Positions 45,201 through 54,660 of a DNA stretch of 64,000 nt are shown piece by piece (the first letter of the stretch is position 1; each line of letters starts with the position of its first letter). The stretch covers positions 62,001 to 126,000 of the forward strand of contig NZ_JAPEPX010000001.1 in the NCBI RefSeq assembly GCF_026339935.1, in the 5' to 3' direction. The notes beneath the pieces were generated by a model. It was not told the DNA's origin. It made no database searches and saw nothing but the letters and a program-made list of their open reading frames with translations. The translations under genes were made by a program, and so were the position numbers. This DNA comes from Streptomyces sp. NBC_01551. Lineage in GTDB: Bacteria; Actinomycetota; Actinomycetes; Streptomycetales; Streptomycetaceae.

Positions 45201-45950
45201 ATGAACGCCGCCGGAGAAGGACCGCAGCTGCCGGACGCGGTCAGCGTCGCCAATGCGAAGACGACGCTCCTCCAGCTCCTCGCCCGGGCGGGCGTCTACA
45301 CCGGCGACGCGGAGGAACTGATCGGACTCGTCGCGGCCGGCTCCCTGGCCCGCGCGTACGAGGAGATCGCCGCCGGCGCGCGGACCGCTCCGGGGGACAA
45401 GGGCGAACCGTACGACTCCGGCTGGCTCGACGGCGCCCGCGATGTCGTCGACGCGCTCGGCGGCATCGCGGACCAGGCCGTGCGCCAGGCCGTGGGAGCG
45501 GACGCGTCCGACCCCTCCGATCCGTCGGCCGGCTCCCCGGAGGACCGCCCGCGCGTACGGCGGATGGAGGTGGAGCGGGCCCAGGTGGCGGTCTCCCCGC
45601 TCTACCTCTCCTTCGCCTCCGTCTCCGACTTCGACCCCGAGGTCACCACCGAGGTGCTCACGGCCGTCCTCGGCACGCTGGGCTCCCGGCAGCGGGCCCT
45701 GTACGCCGGACGCCTCACGGAGTTCAGCTCGGCCCATCAGGCCCGCCTGGAGCGGCTGTACGCGGAGTACGGACCCGGCAGCGCGATCGCGATCCACGGC
45801 CGCTACTCCCTCATCCACTCCCCCACCAGCCTCGCCGTCCTGGAGCGCCTGGCCACGGCCCCGGCCGCCCTGCGCGAGGAATGGGACGCCGGCGAACTGC
45901 CCCCGGCCTGGCTGGACGGCCTGACCACGGCCTGGGACGCCTCGGCCTGA
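45201..45950 (+). CDS. Protein of unknown function
   Basis: A 249-residue soluble, acidic, Ala-rich protein with no signal peptide or membrane helix and no motif I recognise. A helical N-terminal part (residues 10-70) is followed by a charged linker (DASDPSDPSAGSPEDRPR). The C-terminal half is predicted helical with an LERLYAEYGPGSAIAIHGRY segment. The ATG at 45201 has a textbook aggagg site. It stands alone between the inhibitor terminator and the terpene cyclase gene. Confidence 0.8.
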   Translation: MNAAGEGPQLPDAVSVANAKTTLLQLLARAGVYTGDAEELIGLVAAGSLARAYEEIAAGARTAPGDKGEPYDSGWLDGARDVVDALGGIADQAVRQAVGADASDPSDPSAGSPEDRPRVRRMEVERAQVAVSPLYLSFASVSDFDPEVTTEVLTAVLGTLGSRQRALYAGRLTEFSSAHQARLERLYAEYGPGSAIAIHGRYSLIHSPTSLAVLERLATAPAALREEWDAGELPPAWLDGLTTAWDASA

Positions 45951-46122
45951 ATCCCCGAACCCATCGCGGGGAGATCGCGGGGAGATTGTCCTATTGGATC
46001 AATCCTCTCGACTGCTTACTATGCGCCATAGTCGATCACTCCGAAGTGCAGGTGGTCTACGGCCCCGGGATCACCCACGGGCTTCGGCTGAGGCGCCTTG
46101 CACCATGTCGAGAGGGGGGCCG

Positions 46123-47217
46123 ATGGGGCCTGACCTGGAAGTTCCGCCGCTCTTCACTCCCATCCCGTCTGCGATCCATCCGGCACACGCGGAGATAGAC
46201 GTCCAGACCGCGGCTTGGGCCGAAACGTTTCGCATCGGGTCCGAAGAGCTGCGCGGCCGACTGGTGAGGCAGGACATCGGCATGTTCGCGGCCAGGATCC
46301 TCCCGGAGGGCCGCGAGGGAACCGTCTCCCTCCTCGCGGACTTCATCCTCTGGCTCTTCGGCGTCGACGACGGGCACTGCGAGGAGGGGGAACTCGGCAA
46401 CCACCCCGGCGACTTGGCCGGCGTCCTCTCGCGGCTGCTGCGGGTCGCGCAGAACCCCGAGGCCCCCATGCTGCTGGACGACCCGCTCTCCGCCGGGCTG
46501 CGCGACCTGCGCTACAGAGCCGACCACTACGGAACGGCCGGACAAGTCGCCCGCTGGGTGGACACGTTGCGCGAGTACTTCTTCTCCGTGGTCTGGGAGG
46601 CCTCCCACCGCAGCACGGGCACGGTGCCCGATCTCAACGACTACACCCTGATGCGCCTCTATTCCGGCGCCACTTCGGTGGTGTTCCCGATGCTGGAAAT
46701 GGGCGGTGGGTACGAACTCCAGCCGCACGAGCGGGACCGTACGACGGTGCGCGCCGCGGCCGAGATGGCGTCATTCATCATCACCTGGGACAACGACATC
46801 TTCTCCCACCACAAGGAGCGGACCGGGGCGGGCTACTACCTGAACGTCCTGCGGGTGCTGGAGGACGAGCAGGGCCTCGACGCCGCCCAGGCGCTGGACG
46901 TGGCGATCGCCCAGCGGGACCGCGCGATGTGCCTGTTCACACGGCTCAGCACCCGTCTGGCCACGGAGGGAAGCCCGCAGCTTCGCCAATACCTTCAGGG
47001 CCTCGGGTCCTTCATACGGGGCGCCCAGGACTGGGGCATCAGCTCCCTGCGGTACAGCTCCCCCGACGACCCGGCCGGCATCCCCTCCGTGTTCCGCGAC
47101 ACGCCGACCGACTCCCGGCACGAACCGCTCGGCATTCCCGCCGTCGACTGGTGGTGGGACCTGCTCCCGGAATCCGCGCCGCTGCCCGACTCCGTATCCG
47201 CGGACCGGAGCGCGTAG
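46123..47217 (+). CDS. Class I sesquiterpene synthase, selina-4(15),7(11)-diene synthase-like
   Basis: A 364-residue terpene cyclase with the Mg-binding DDxx(D/E)-type motif in LFGVDDGHCEE, the NSE motif NDIFSHHKE, and the C-terminal RY pair (SLRYSS). It ionises farnesyl diphosphate and cyclises it. From its N-terminus (VPPLFTPI, DVQTAAWAETFRIGSEELRG) and overall length it looks very close to the Streptomyces pristinaespiralis selinadiene synthase as I remember it, without alignment. The ATG at 46123 has AGGGGGG upstream; an ATG at 46105 is also in frame. It is convergent with a P450 gene that may oxidise the product. Confidence 0.9.
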   Translation: MGPDLEVPPLFTPIPSAIHPAHAEIDVQTAAWAETFRIGSEELRGRLVRQDIGMFAARILPEGREGTVSLLADFILWLFGVDDGHCEEGELGNHPGDLAGVLSRLLRVAQNPEAPMLLDDPLSAGLRDLRYRADHYGTAGQVARWVDTLREYFFSVVWEASHRSTGTVPDLNDYTLMRLYSGATSVVFPMLEMGGGYELQPHERDRTTVRAAAEMASFIITWDNDIFSHHKERTGAGYYLNVLRVLEDEQGLDAAQALDVAIAQRDRAMCLFTRLSTRLATEGSPQLRQYLQGLGSFIRGAQDWGISSLRYSSPDDPAGIPSVFRDTPTDSRHEPLGIPAVDWWWDLLPESAPLPDSVSADRSA

Positions 47218-47331
47218 AGCGGCCGGCCCGCACGCGGCGGCCCGGGGCCTCGCGCGCGGAGACGACCGGTTCCCGGTGACGGCGTTCGGGACCGGGCACG
47301 CGATCGCTCCACGCGACGTGAGGCCGCCCCG

Positions 47332-48684
47332 TCAGCTCCGGCGGGGTTCGACGGTCATCAGGATGCGGTCGGCACGCGCCACCGCGGAGGCGACTTCCCG
47401 CGGCGTGTGCCCCGGAACCGGTGTGAGGCGCCACCGGGAGAGCAGCGTCGCGATGGCTATGGTCACCTCCGCCCAGACGAAGGTGTCGCCGATGCACTTG
47501 CGGTTGCCCGCGCCGAACGGGACGTAGGCCTCGCGTCCGAGTCCCGCCTCGGCCTGGCGGTGCGGCAGCCAGCGGTCGGGGTCGAAGCTGTCGGGGTTCG
47601 CGTAGAGGTCCGGATCCCGGTGTACGGCGTAGAGACTGAACGCCACCTCGGTGCCCACGGGAAGGGTGAAGCCGCCCAGCTCGACGGGGACCGTGTTGCG
47701 GCGCATGAGCAGCGTCACGCCGTGCAGGCGGATCACCTCGTCGATGACCCGCCGCAGGCACACGAGCCGGGGAACGTCCGAGATGGAGACCGGCCCGTCG
47801 CCGACGACGTCCCGGATCTCCGCGACCACCTGGGCCTCGACCTCGGGATGGGCGGCCAGCTCGTGGAAGGTCCAGGCGAGGGTCGCCGCGGTCGTCTCCG
47901 CTCCCGCGAAGAGGATCGTGCTGAGCTCGTCGCGGACCTCGGCATCGGTCAGGGGCTCGCCGCCCTCGCTGTCCTGAGCCCGCAGCAACAGGGAGAGGAG
48001 ATCGTCGCGTTCGGTGTCCCCGGAGCGCCGGGCGGTGAGGATGACCTCGTCGATCACCCGGCGCAGGCTCGCCGACGCCGCGTCGAAATCGCGGTTGGCG
48101 CGGATGGGCAGCCGGTCCAGGAACTTCGGGGAGGCGGCCCGTACCAGCAGGTTCTTCAGGAGAACGGGCAGGTTCTCGCGTACGGCCGCCACGGCCGGCA
48201 GGCCGATGTCCGCGGAGAACAGCGTCGAGGCCAGGGTCTCGATGGCGTAGTCGGCCATCGCCTGCTCCAGGTCCACCTCCAGCCCCGGAGTCCAGGAGTC
48301 GGCGAGAGCCAGCGCGTTGCGGCTCATGGTGTCGGAGTACCCGGCGATGCGTTCCTTGGAGAACATCGGCTGGATCAGGCGGCGGTGCTTGCGGTGGACC
48401 TCGCCGTCGGAGTTCGCCAGCCCGTTGCCCGCCAGGGGCCGCAGCCGGTCGAAGAAGCGTCCCTTCTCGAAGTCGCGCGCCTGGGTGACCGTCACTTCAC
48501 GCACCAGGAACGCCGAAGTGGCGACGTACATCGGCATCGTGCCGAGGTCGACGCGGACCAGGTCCCCGTGCTCCCGCAAGCCCGTCAGAAAACCGAAGGG
48601 ATCACGCCACAGGTGCAGGGCGTGCCCAAGCAGCGGCACCGCCCCGGGCGCCCGTGGGACCGACCGCAACTCAACATCCGACAC
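47332..48684 (-). CDS. Cytochrome P450 (fatty-acid/terpene hydroxylase-like)
   Basis: A 450-residue P450 with the I-helix AGAETTAATLAW, ExxR motif EVIR, the PDSFDPDRWLP segment and the haem loop FGAGNRKCIGD. The N-terminal PRAPGAVPLLGHALHLWRDP and full PERF region make it resemble class E bacterial P450s of the pentalenene-oxygenase/CYP102-like branch. The GTG at 48684 has GAGAGGAA upstream. Its convergent position next to the terpene cyclase makes sesquiterpene oxidation a reasonable guess. Redox partners are not encoded nearby. Confidence 0.92.
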   Translation of the reverse strand: MSDVELRSVPRAPGAVPLLGHALHLWRDPFGFLTGLREHGDLVRVDLGTMPMYVATSAFLVREVTVTQARDFEKGRFFDRLRPLAGNGLANSDGEVHRKHRRLIQPMFSKERIAGYSDTMSRNALALADSWTPGLEVDLEQAMADYAIETLASTLFSADIGLPAVAAVRENLPVLLKNLLVRAASPKFLDRLPIRANRDFDAASASLRRVIDEVILTARRSGDTERDDLLSLLLRAQDSEGGEPLTDAEVRDELSTILFAGAETTAATLAWTFHELAAHPEVEAQVVAEIRDVVGDGPVSISDVPRLVCLRRVIDEVIRLHGVTLLMRRNTVPVELGGFTLPVGTEVAFSLYAVHRDPDLYANPDSFDPDRWLPHRQAEAGLGREAYVPFGAGNRKCIGDTFVWAEVTIAIATLLSRWRLTPVPGHTPREVASAVARADRILMTVEPRRS

Positions 48685-49017
48685 TCTGGGTTCCTCTCCG
48701 ATGGGGCGTACGTGACCGGCTAACTGGAACACACCGGCGCAACCGCGCACTCGCCAGGGGCGCTTCCGGCCGGCCTGTTCCGCGGCCGCTGATCGCGGCG
48801 CCGACCGGGCGCCCCAAGGGATCTCGCAAGCCGGGGAGTTGGAACCCGGCCCACTCTGCTGACGCCCCGGCACACCCGGTTATGCTGCGTGTCGCTGCCG
48901 TTACGCCGCTCTGCCTACGCGAGCACACCTGCGGATCCGGCCGAACCCAGGTCCAGGCCGGCAGCGACTTGACACATGTCCGGCTCCCTTTTCCACGCCG
49001 CTGCTTTCGGAGGCCTC
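48685..49017. other. Divergent promoter region between two P450 genes
   Basis: A 333-bp region between the minus-strand P450 and the plus-strand P450. It should contain both promoters. I see no strong repeat or small gene; a few short open frames have no ribosome site. Confidence 0.4.
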
Positions 49018-50451
49018 GTGACGACCCCGTACCCAGACGCAACCGGTGCTTCGCCCGCGCCCGTCCCGCCTCCGGGATGCCCCGCACACCTGCCGCAAGG
49101 TCCCCGGCCGGACGGCCTGCGGCGGCTGTACGGGCCCGAGGCGGAGGGCTCGCCCTACGCCATGTACGACGAGCTCCGCCGGCAGCACGGCTCGGTGGCA
49201 CCCGTGCTCCTGCAGGACGACGTACCGGCCTGGCTGGTGCTGGGACACCGGGAGATCCTGGAGGTGATGCGCAACCCCAAGCAGTACTCCAGCGACTCCC
49301 GCGTCTGGAAGGTCCAGCTCGCCCCGACGTCCCCGCTGCTCCCCATCACCGCCTGGCAGCCCCTGGTGGCCTTCGCCGACGGCCACGAGCACGCGCGGCT
49401 GCGCGCCGCGATCACGGACAGCCTCGGCCGCTTCCGCCGCCGCGGCATCCGCAGCTACGTCGTCCGCTACACCGAGCAGCTGATCGGCGAGTTCGCGGGG
49501 AACGGCAAGGCCGATCTCGTGTCCGACTTCGCCGAGAAGCTCCCGGCCCTGGTCGTGGGGCGCCTCTTCGGAGTCCCCGAAAAGGACGCGCCGGCCGTGG
49601 GTGTCGCCGTACGGGACATGGTCAAGGGCACGGCAACCGCCCTGGAGAGCAACACGTTCGTCGTGGGCGTCCTGACCGAGCTGGTACGGCGCAGGAAGAG
49701 CAGCCCGGGCGAGGACTTCACCAGCTGGCTGCTGAGCCACGAGTCGGACCTCAGCGACCACGAGGCGATGGAGCACCTGCGGCACGCCATGGTCGCCGCC
49801 ATCGAGAACACCACCAACCTGATAGCCAGCACGCTCCGGATGGTCCTGACCCACCCCCGCTTCCGCGCGAGCCTGTCCGGCGGCTCCATGACGCTGCCGG
49901 ACGGCCTGGACCAGGTCCTCTGGGACGACCCGCCGCTCATCGTGCTGCCCACCCGGTGGGCGACCGCCGACACCCAGCTCGGGAGCCAGCAGATCCGGGC
50001 CGGTGACCTGGTGATGCTGGGGCTGGCCGCCGGCAACGTCGACCCCGAGATCCGGCCCGACCTGACCACACCGGTGCACGGAAACCGCTCGCACCTCGCG
50101 TTCGGCAGCGGGCCCCACGCGTGCCCGGGTGAGGACATCGGACGGGCGATCGCGGAGACGGGCATCGACACGCTGCTCGCACGGCTGCCCGACATCCAGC
50201 TCGTCGGGGAGGAGAGCGACCTGCGGGTGTCCGCTTCCCTGCTCTCCAGCCGCCTGGACAACCTGCCCGTCCACTTCACCCCCCGCCCCACCGGGAACAG
50301 CGCCAAGCCCGAGGCGGGCCCCACGGCCAAGGCCGGCGTCGCGGCGCCGGCCGTCCGGATCCCGTCCCCACCGGCCGCCGGAACCGGCGCCGGCACCGGC
50401 GCCGGCACCCGCCGGCCCTGGTGGCGAAGCCTCCTCTCCGGCCGCCGGTAG
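49018..50451 (+). CDS. Cytochrome P450 lacking the ExxR motif (CYP157-like)
   Basis: A 477-residue P450. The haem loop FGSGPHACPGED (Cys369) is intact and the I-helix reads AAIENTTN. At the K-helix the normally invariant ExxR is DQVLW (Gln299 and Trp302 at 49909-49923). A similar loss is known from CYP157 enzymes of Streptomyces conservons (EQSLW in CYP157C1). About 55 residues after the catalytic domain form a Pro/Gly/Ala tail ending WWRSLLSGRR, perhaps a membrane anchor. The GTG start at 49018 has GGAGG; an ATG at 48976 is an alternative. No conservon kinase, roadblock or GTPase genes are nearby. Confidence 0.9.
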   Translation: MTTPYPDATGASPAPVPPPGCPAHLPQGPRPDGLRRLYGPEAEGSPYAMYDELRRQHGSVAPVLLQDDVPAWLVLGHREILEVMRNPKQYSSDSRVWKVQLAPTSPLLPITAWQPLVAFADGHEHARLRAAITDSLGRFRRRGIRSYVVRYTEQLIGEFAGNGKADLVSDFAEKLPALVVGRLFGVPEKDAPAVGVAVRDMVKGTATALESNTFVVGVLTELVRRRKSSPGEDFTSWLLSHESDLSDHEAMEHLRHAMVAAIENTTNLIASTLRMVLTHPRFRASLSGGSMTLPDGLDQVLWDDPPLIVLPTRWATADTQLGSQQIRAGDLVMLGLAAGNVDPEIRPDLTTPVHGNRSHLAFGSGPHACPGEDIGRAIAETGIDTLLARLPDIQLVGEESDLRVSASLLSSRLDNLPVHFTPRPTGNSAKPEAGPTAKAGVAAPAVRIPSPPAAGTGAGTGAGTRRPWWRSLLSGRR

Positions 50452-50453
50452 CG

Positions 50454-50518
50454 GACACGGCATGACGGGAGGCCCGGCCAGGCGATCCACGCCGTGGTCC
50501 GGGCCTCCCGCCCGTGTC
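50454..50518. terminator. Bidirectional terminator between convergent P450 genes
   Basis: Perfect 12-bp inverted repeat cgggaggcccgg (50466-50477) with 50499-50510, extended by outer gacacgg/ccgtgtc arms (50454-50460 and 50512-50518). It fills the 69-bp gap between two convergent stop codons. Confidence 0.75.
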
Positions 50519-50520
50519 GT

Positions 50521-51768
50521 TCAGGAGAGCAGCGCGCCCCTGCCCTGGAGCCGGACCGGCAGGTTCTGAAGGCCCTGGAGCGGGATGGACGCCACGGTGG
50601 TGGGGGCCTCGTCGGCGAGGGCCAGGCCGGGGAAGCGCGCGAACAGCGCCCCGAGCGCCACTTCCGCTTCGAGCCTGGCCAGGTTCGCACCGAGGCAGTA
50701 GTGCGAGCCGTGCCCGAACGCCAGGTGGTGGCGGGCCGCCCGGTCCAGGTCGAAGCGGTCCGCGTTCTCGTGCACCTGCGGGTCCCGTCCGGCCGCGAAG
50801 AGCGCGGCGATGACGGGCTCTCCCTTCTCGATGGTGACTCCGCCGATCTGGACGTCCTCGGTGGCGTACCGCATGAGGGCGTACCGCACCGGCGAGGAGT
50901 GGCGCAGCCCCTCCTCGACGGCGTCCGCCCAGGTGTGGGTGCCCGCGACGACCGCGGCGACCTGCGAGGGGTCGCTCAGCAGGCTGTGCACGGTGCCGGT
51001 GATGAGGGCAACGGTCGTCTCCTGCCCGGCGATCAACAGCAGGAACATCGTCTGGACCAGCTCTTGGTCACTGAGCCTGTCGTCGTCCGCGTCACGCGCC
51101 CGGATCAGTTCGGTGGCGAGGTCGGCGCCGGGGTTCTCGCGCTTCAGGGCGATCAGCTGCGCGAGCTCGCCGGCGATCGTCATCTGGGCCGCCAGAACCC
51201 CGTCCTGGTCGGACGACTCCGACGGCTGAGGCGTCACCAACCGGTCGAAGGCACCGCGCAGCCTCGCGGCCGCGGCCACGGGGATGCCGAGAAGTTCACA
51301 GATGACCTCGACCGGCAGCTGCCACGCGAACTCCTCGCGAAGATCGACCGCTTCGTCCGCACCGGCGCTCTCCAACCGGTCGAGCAGAACGCTCGCGATC
51401 TCCTCGATACGCGGTCTCATGGCCTCGACGGAGGCACGCCGGAAGGCGGAACTGACGAGCCCGCGCAGCCGCGCGTGAGCCGCGCCGCCCGCGTGGAGCA
51501 TGCCGGCCCCCTGAATGAGCGCGCCGAGCTCCCAATCCGGGGGTATCCGACCGTCCGTCAGGGCCTGCCAGTGGACGGCGTCCTTGCTGAGCAGAGCATG
51601 CCCGAGCGCGTCCCTCGACGTCTGGTGGTCGAGGGTCGCCACCGCCTCCACACCACCGGGCAACAAGACCTTCCGGACCGGACAACCCGCCCCGCGAAGC
51701 GCATCGGCTTCAACGGCGGGGTCAGCGCCCGGATCGAGCGGGAACGGGATGGCATCAAGGTGTTGCAC
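50521..51768 (-). CDS. Cytochrome P450, conventional
   Basis: A 415-residue bacterial P450 of the CYP105/107-like type. It has I-helix LIAGQETTVAL, ExxR in EEGLRHSSPVRY, and haem loop FGHGSHYCLGANLARLE. The GTG at 51768 has GGAGCAC upstream. All catalytic motifs are intact, in contrast to its convergent neighbour. The substrate is unknown; it is separated by a terminator from the CYP157-like gene, so co-function is not implied by transcription. Confidence 0.92.
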   Translation of the reverse strand: MQHLDAIPFPLDPGADPAVEADALRGAGCPVRKVLLPGGVEAVATLDHQTSRDALGHALLSKDAVHWQALTDGRIPPDWELGALIQGAGMLHAGGAAHARLRGLVSSAFRRASVEAMRPRIEEIASVLLDRLESAGADEAVDLREEFAWQLPVEVICELLGIPVAAAARLRGAFDRLVTPQPSESSDQDGVLAAQMTIAGELAQLIALKRENPGADLATELIRARDADDDRLSDQELVQTMFLLLIAGQETTVALITGTVHSLLSDPSQVAAVVAGTHTWADAVEEGLRHSSPVRYALMRYATEDVQIGGVTIEKGEPVIAALFAAGRDPQVHENADRFDLDRAARHHLAFGHGSHYCLGANLARLEAEVALGALFARFPGLALADEAPTTVASIPLQGLQNLPVRLQGRGALLS

Positions 51769-51913
51769 GAGTGCTCCATCACTAGGGTGGCACGTTCTTC
51801 GAGGGGCACGCCAATTGTGCCCAACACCCCAACGACCTGCGAAAGTAGGGCCGCCGCACCCTCAACCGGGCCCCCGGCCCGCCGGTCGGTCAGGGGCGCG
51901 ATCGACGTCACCG

Positions 51914-52084
51914 TCACTTCGCCTGGGCGAGGCGGACCGCGTCGGGGCCGGCCGGGAAGCGGAGCTGGCCGGTCGTGTCGTGCGCGGCTCGCCACACCGC
52001 CTCGGCGACGTCGCTCTCCTTGGTGAGCAGGTCCTCGCCCATGGCATGCCGCGCCAGCAGGGTGCGGAGCTCTTCGAGGCACAT
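51914..52084 (-). pseudogene. Remnant: C-terminal tail of an SDR oxidoreductase
   Basis: A 56-codon frame whose last 40 residues (ESDVAEAVWRAAHDTTGQLRF, then PAGPDAVRLAQ) read like the C-terminus of a classical short-chain dehydrogenase. The Rossmann and YxxxK parts are absent upstream. A weak GGAG precedes an ATG at 52084, so a short peptide could still be made. A gene fragment left by deletion is the simplest explanation. Confidence 0.55.
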
Positions 52085-52207
52085 GACTCCATTGCAGCAC
52101 CGCGATCGCCCGCCACGCGGCCCGGCCGGCCAGGAACCGAATTGATCACGTTTGACGTCTTCGGGGGCACATGATCACGCAGAACGGGCGGAAAAGGAGA
52201 GACTGAT

Positions 52208-53152
52208 ATGAAAACCCCGGGGGCAATGCCATCCCGTCGCACGCTGCTGACCGTGGGAGCGGGGGCCGCGCTGGCCGTGGCGGTGCCGGCGGGCGCGGCC
52301 CGCGCGGCCTCGGCTTCGGCTTCGGCGTCGGTTTCGGCGCCGGGCGAGGCGGCCGGCGTCACGGCGCGGCTGCGCGTACTGGAGCGCGAGTACGGGGCGC
52401 GGCTGGGGGTGTACGCGCGGGACACCGCCACGGGCCGGACCGTGCTCTACCGCTCCGACGAACCGTTCCCCATGTGCTCGGTGTTCAAGACCCTCGCGGC
52501 GGCGGCCGTGATGCGGGACCTCGACCACGACGGCACCCACCTCGCGAAGCGGATCCACTACACGCAGCAGGACGTCACGGACGCGGGCGGCGGAGAGATC
52601 ACGAAGCGGCCCGAGAACATCGCGGGCGGCCTGACCGTGGCCGAACTCTGCTCGGCGGCCATCGCCCAGAGCGACAACGCCGCCGGGAACCTCCTCCTGC
52701 GCGAGCTGGGCGGTCCCACCGCGATCACCCGCTTCTGCCGCTCGCTGGGGGACCGCACGACACGGCTCGACCGGTGGGAGCCCGCGCTGAACTCGGCCGA
52801 ACCCTCACGGGTGACCGACACCACCAGCCCGCGCGCGATCGGGCAGACGTACGCGCGGCTCACCCTCGGCGACGCGCTGACCCCCGGGCACCGGGAGCGG
52901 CTGACCGGGTGGCTGCTGTCCAACACCACCAGCGGTGACCGGCTCCGGGCCGGGCTGCCCCGCGACTGGGCCGTCGCGGACAAGACCGGAGCCGGTTCGT
53001 ACGGGACCAACAACAACGTGGGCATCGCCTGGCCGCCGGGACGGCCGCCTGTGGTCCTGGCCATCCTCAGCACCAAGCCGGACGCGGCCGCGCCCCGTGA
53101 CAACGCTCTGATCGCCGACGCCGCGAAACTGCTGGCGGACACGTTCGCCTGA
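52208..53152 (+). CDS. Class A beta-lactamase, Tat-secreted
   Basis: A 314-residue serine beta-lactamase. The N-terminal SRRTLLTVGAG is a twin-arginine signal ending near AARA, followed by an Ala/Ser repeat linker (SASASASVS). Catalytic elements: SVFK (Ser70/Lys73), SDN loop QSDNAAGN, omega-loop RWEPALN with Glu166, and KTG in DKTGAG. It hydrolyses penicillins/cephalosporins outside the membrane. Strong aaaggagag ribosome site. Actinobacterial class A enzymes of this type are chromosomal and common in Streptomyces. Confidence 0.95.
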   Translation: MKTPGAMPSRRTLLTVGAGAALAVAVPAGAARAASASASASVSAPGEAAGVTARLRVLEREYGARLGVYARDTATGRTVLYRSDEPFPMCSVFKTLAAAAVMRDLDHDGTHLAKRIHYTQQDVTDAGGGEITKRPENIAGGLTVAELCSAAIAQSDNAAGNLLLRELGGPTAITRFCRSLGDRTTRLDRWEPALNSAEPSRVTDTTSPRAIGQTYARLTLGDALTPGHRERLTGWLLSNTTSGDRLRAGLPRDWAVADKTGAGSYGTNNNVGIAWPPGRPPVVLAILSTKPDAAAPRDNALIADAAKLLADTFA

Positions 53153-53184
53153 CGGTCCGGGACCGCGAAGCCGCCGCGGCCCGG

Positions 53185-53835
53185 TCACCTGGGGGTGGCC
53201 GGGGCGGCGGCTTCCAGGTCGTCGATGCTGCCGGACATGACGGCGCGCACGTTCCGGGTCAGGTGCTCGGCCGGCCAGTCCCACCAGGCCAGCGCGAGGA
53301 GGCGGTTGACGTCCGCCTCGCTGTACCGGGTCCGGATCAGCTTGGCCGGGTTGCCGCCGACCACTCCGTAGTCGGGGACGTCGTCGACGACCACGGCCCC
53401 GGAGGCGATGATCGCGCCGTGGCCGATGCGCACTCCGGGCATGACCGTGGCACCGTGGCCGAACCAGACGTCGTTGCCGACGACGGTGTCCCCGCGGCCG
53501 GGGAGGCCGGTGATGAGATCGAAGTGCTCGGCCCAGGCGCCGCCCATGATGGGGAACGGGAAGGTCGAGGGCCCGTCCATGCGGTGGTTGGCGCCGTTCA
53601 TGATGAACCGGACGCCGGTACCCAGTGCGCAGAACCTCCCGATGACGAGCCTCTCCGGCCCGTAGTGGTAAAGCACGTTGCGGGTCTCGAAGGCGGTGGG
53701 CTCGTCCGGATCGTCGTAGTAGGAATACTCGCCGACCTCGATCAGAGGAGACGTCACCAGCGGCTTCAGGAGCACGACGCGCGGCTGTCCGGGCATCGGG
53801 TGGAGCACGGTGGGGTCGGGCGGATCAGCATGCAC
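53185..53835 (-). CDS. Xenobiotic (Vat/CatB-type) hexapeptide acetyltransferase
   Basis: A 216-residue left-handed beta-helix acetyltransferase. It has the active-site His segment [16 protein letters not shown], the [19 protein letters not shown] repeat region, and the hexapeptide turns [13 protein letters not shown] and [11 protein letters not shown]. This is the pattern of streptogramin A and chloramphenicol (CatB) acetyltransferases using acetyl-CoA. The GTG at 53835 gives the usual start ([18 protein letters not shown]) with GGAGTGG upstream. Actual drug specificity is not predictable. It is convergent with the beta-lactamase gene. Confidence 0.9.
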   Translation of the reverse strand: MHADPPDPTVLHPMPGQPRVVLLKPLVTSPLIEVGEYSYYDDPDEPTAFETRNVLYHYGPERLVIGRFCALGTGVRFIMNGANHRMDGPSTFPFPIMGGAWAEHFDLITGLPGRGDTVVGNDVWFGHGATVMPGVRIGHGAIIASGAVVVDDVPDYGVVGGNPAKLIRTRYSEADVNRLLALAWWDWPAEHLTRNVRAVMSGSIDDLEAAAPATPR

Positions 53836-53956
53836 GGGTGAACCACTCCAGACGGTCTGTACGCGCGTGGGCAGTACGTCCATGATCCCGGACCGCACGC
53901 CCAGCCCGCCTTCAACGCCTGTGTCTGACGCCAACGTCTGGATCTGACGCGCGGGC

Positions 53957-54175
53957 TCAGCCTCCGGACTTCCCGCGGCGCATCTCGCGTACCGGCTCGG
54001 GCGACGGGCCCGGCCGGTCCAGACGGCTCGCCTCGTCGGTGTCGGCCGCCCGGACGGGTGCCGGCTCGTCCTGGCCGGTGGGTTCGGTCCGCCGCTCGAC
54101 GTGCGGGGCGCGCCGCCGTTCCTTGTCGTCGTGACCGTGCAGGGGAACGCCTCCGGCGCCGCCTTGGTCTTCCAT
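53957..54175 (-). CDS. Small hydrophilic protein of unknown function
   Basis: 72 residues, rich in Arg, Glu, Pro and Gly, no hydrophobic segment, probably disordered ([17 protein letters not shown]). The ATG at 54175 has a ggaggga site. I do not recognise a family; it resembles other small charged proteins that are common around Streptomyces stress genes. Confidence 0.5.
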   Translation of the reverse strand: MEDQGGAGGVPLHGHDDKERRRAPHVERRTEPTGQDEPAPVRAADTDEASRLDRPGPSPEPVREMRRGKSGG

Positions 54176-54394
54176 GGCTCCGTCCCTCCATCCGTCTCGT
54201 ACCTCTCCCCTCGCGCCTGCCCGGAGCCCGGTGCGGAAAACCCGAAACCCCGCGGCCGCCCGAGTGAGGCGGCTGATTGAGACGCTGCGGTCCGGGCAGG
54301 CGTCCCCGGTACGAGAAACCCGCGCGGGAGCCGGACGGGCGCGCAGCGCGTACGGCCCGGCCCGCGGAACGACGACGCCGAGGTGAGGGCACCC

Positions 54395-54571
54395 ATGCAA
54401 CGGACCACCGAGCCGGAACCCGAGGGCCCCGGCCCCACACCGGCAGGGCCGAACGCGATCCCCCGGGAGCAGGTGCGTCCGGACCCCGGTGGGCGGCCGC
54501 CCGCGCCCGATCCCGTACCGGACCAGCCGTCTCCCGCGGAAGAGCCCGTGGTTCCGGAACCGCCCGACTGA
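54395..54571 (+). CDS. Small Pro/Glu-rich protein of unknown function
   Basis: 58 residues, about one third Pro, with many Glu/Asp and no Cys or hydrophobic core ([13 protein letters not shown]). It starts at ATG 54395 behind gaggtgaggg. The composition may simply reflect GC-rich DNA, so coding status is uncertain. Confidence 0.35.
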   Translation: MQRTTEPEPEGPGPTPAGPNAIPREQVRPDPGGRPPAPDPVPDQPSPAEEPVVPEPPD

Positions 54572-54660
54572 ACCTCGCCCGCCCCCGGCCCGACCGGAGC
54601 CGGCCCGACCGGACGCCGGCCTGAACCCCGGACGAACCCCGACTGACGGAGGTGCCCCTG

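Noticed and set aside
46123..47217. Possible geosmin or 2-methylisoborneol synthase
   Set aside because: The protein is a single domain of 364 residues with DDGHCE. Geosmin synthase is a two-domain protein of about 700 residues, and the methylisoborneol locus would need an adjacent methyltransferase.
49018..51768. Conservon (cvn) operon
   Set aside because: A CYP157-like P450 suggests one, but no histidine-kinase-like, roadblock, DUF742 or small GTPase genes are nearby, and the two P450s are convergent rather than in an operon.
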